Assembly: GCA_963667535.2 (NCBI GenBank)
Contig: CAXXDU010000002.1
Coordinates: forward strand, 1,426,001-1,490,000
Source of the DNA: UBA5614 sp963667535
GTDB taxonomy: Bacteria; Cloacimonadota; Cloacimonadia; Cloacimonadales; Cloacimonadaceae
Reading direction: 5' to 3'
Length of the DNA stretch: 64,000 nucleotides
The position numbers and the translations under genes are program-made. Shown here piece by piece: positions 63,297 through 64,000 of the stretch. The notes below the pieces were generated by a model. It did no database searches. It saw nothing but the letters and a program-made list of their open reading frames with translations, and was not told where the DNA came from. Position 1 is the stretch's first letter, and each line of letters starts with the position of its first letter.

Positions 63297-64000
63297 AAAG
63301 GCATACTTTTGCTTTACTTTGCCTTCTGCTGAGTGTTTCCGTGGCTGGGACGGTTACTACTAAACAACCCGCTGTCTTGCGACAATCCTCTGATAATGTG
63401 AGAACCTCTTCCGCACCTGTGGTTTCCAATGTATCTGCCAGCCAGCGAATGGATGGCAGTAAAATAATCGACATCACGTATAATCTTGCCGATCCGAATG
63501 ACGATATCTGCACTGTCAGCCTGAAGGTTAGCGGTAATAACGGGCTTAGCTTCAATATCTTTCCTTTGATGCCAAATCTGAGCGGTGATATTGGAGCTGG
63601 TATCATACCCGGAGCCGGTAAGCACATAGTCTGGAATGCTGGAGCAGAAAACTATGAGCTGAACGGCTCTTATCAGTACTATATCCAAGCTGATGACCTA
63701 AATTCTATTGAGATGAACTGGGAATACAAACTGGTGAACGGCGGAACCTTCAATAACGGCACCACAAATGTCACCGTCGGCAGTCTGTATATGCTGTGGA
63801 CAGAGGTTACGCAGTCACAGTTCTTTGCTGTGATGGGTTACAATCCCGCCCATTGGGCTATCAGTCCCAGCACCCCCGTGCATTCCGTTAACTGGTTTGA
63901 GGCTATCGAATATTGCAACCGCCGCAGCATTTCGGAAGGATTGATGCCATGTTACAGCTACGGGACTTATGGTCAGAATCCTGACAACTGGCCTGCCGGT
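63293..64000 (+). CDS. Secreted formylglycine-generating-enzyme (SUMF1)-like protein, cut by window end
   Basis: At least 236 residues, open to the window edge, starting at an ATG with a GGGAGG site. Signal peptide (TFALLCLLLSVSVAG), an Ig/fibronectin-like domain (about 35-135: SASQRMDGSKIIDITYNLADPN, in pieces), then the start of an FGE-sulfatase-modifying domain: the MLWTEVTQSQFFAVMGYNPAHW and PVHSVNWFEAIEYCNRRS stretches (in pieces) are characteristic. The catalytic Cys region would lie beyond the window. Such exported FGE-like proteins are common in this type of organism and are often non-enzymatic binding proteins. Confidence 0.88.
   Translation, partial: MKRHTFALLCLLLSVSVAGTVTTKQPAVLRQSSDNVRTSSAPVVSNVSASQRMDGSKIIDITYNLADPNDDICTVSLKVSGNNGLSFNIFPLMPNLSGDIGAGIIPGAGKHIVWNAGAENYELNGSYQYYIQADDLNSIEMNWEYKLVNGGTFNNGTTNVTVGSLYMLWTEVTQSQFFAVMGYNPAHWAISPSTPVHSVNWFEAIEYCNRRSISEGLMPCYSYGTYGQNPDNWPAG

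Overview
The window looks like a chromosome segment from a Gram-negative, FCB-type anaerobe of modest GC content, most likely a member of Candidatus Cloacimonadota. This is inferred from gene content, not from a marker search. The supporting evidence is a PorU sortase next to a PorV-like barrel (type IX secretion), secreted proteins with type IX-like C-terminal tails, many exported fibronectin-type and MORN-like proteins, a secreted formylglycine-generating-enzyme-like protein, an archaeal/eukaryotic-type prolyl-tRNA synthetase, and Wza/Wzc-like envelope genes.

Layout. 1-5.7 kb (+): the translation/transcription operon rimP-nusA-ylxR-ylxQ-infB-rbfA, closed by a clear intrinsic terminator. 5.7-12.2 kb (+): nrnA-like phosphoesterase, truB, ribF, a type IX-type exported protein, a YhaM-like nuclease and a YycJ-like MBL hydrolase. 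12.2-13.4 kb (-): an outer-membrane barrel candidate. 13.7-14.2 kb (+): a small XRE regulator plus a membrane protein. 14.25-15.67 kb: a gene-free, repeat-rich stretch. 15.67-19.05 kb (+): an AT-rich four-gene cassette built around a radical SAM/SPASM peptide-maturase-like enzyme with a Cys-containing small protein just upstream (a candidate RiPP-type system). 19.2-37.3 kb (-): a long one-direction run, read from high to low coordinates: porU, porV, a lipoprotein, wza-like, wzc-like, ispE, prs, rplY, pth, rpsF, ssb, rpsR, yybS-like, rplI, a membrane protein, a DUF721 protein, rpe, ffh. 37.4-41.4 kb (-): proS-cinA-purD. 41.4-42.4 kb: a second repeat-rich gene-free stretch. 42.4-45.2 kb: two divergent exported-protein genes. 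45.2-52.9 kb (-): three MORN-repeat proteins, a MotA/ExbB-like channel protein with a long cytoplasmic tail, two different ExbD-like proteins, and an Nramp transporter. 53.2-61.6 kb (-): a giant secreted M6-type metalloprotease/beta-repeat protein preceded by a small leucine-rich-repeat-like protein. 61.6-62.5 kb: a gene-free stretch with perfect hairpins. 62.5-64 kb (+): a fibronectin-type exported protein and the start of a secreted FGE/SUMF1-like protein that runs off the window.

The two most interesting systems are the maturase cassette (15.6-19.05 kb) and the ion-channel operon (46.5-49.4 kb). In the latter, one ExbD-like subunit keeps the ion-carrying Asp of the PFID motif (PFAD) and its neighbour has lost it (PFIA), suggesting an asymmetric stator. 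The gene-free stretches share a long dispersed structured repeat, present in opposite orientations at about 15.1-15.4 and 41.6-41.9 kb, along with several short hairpin repeats. All identifications come from reading the sequence and recalling family motifs; no searches were run.
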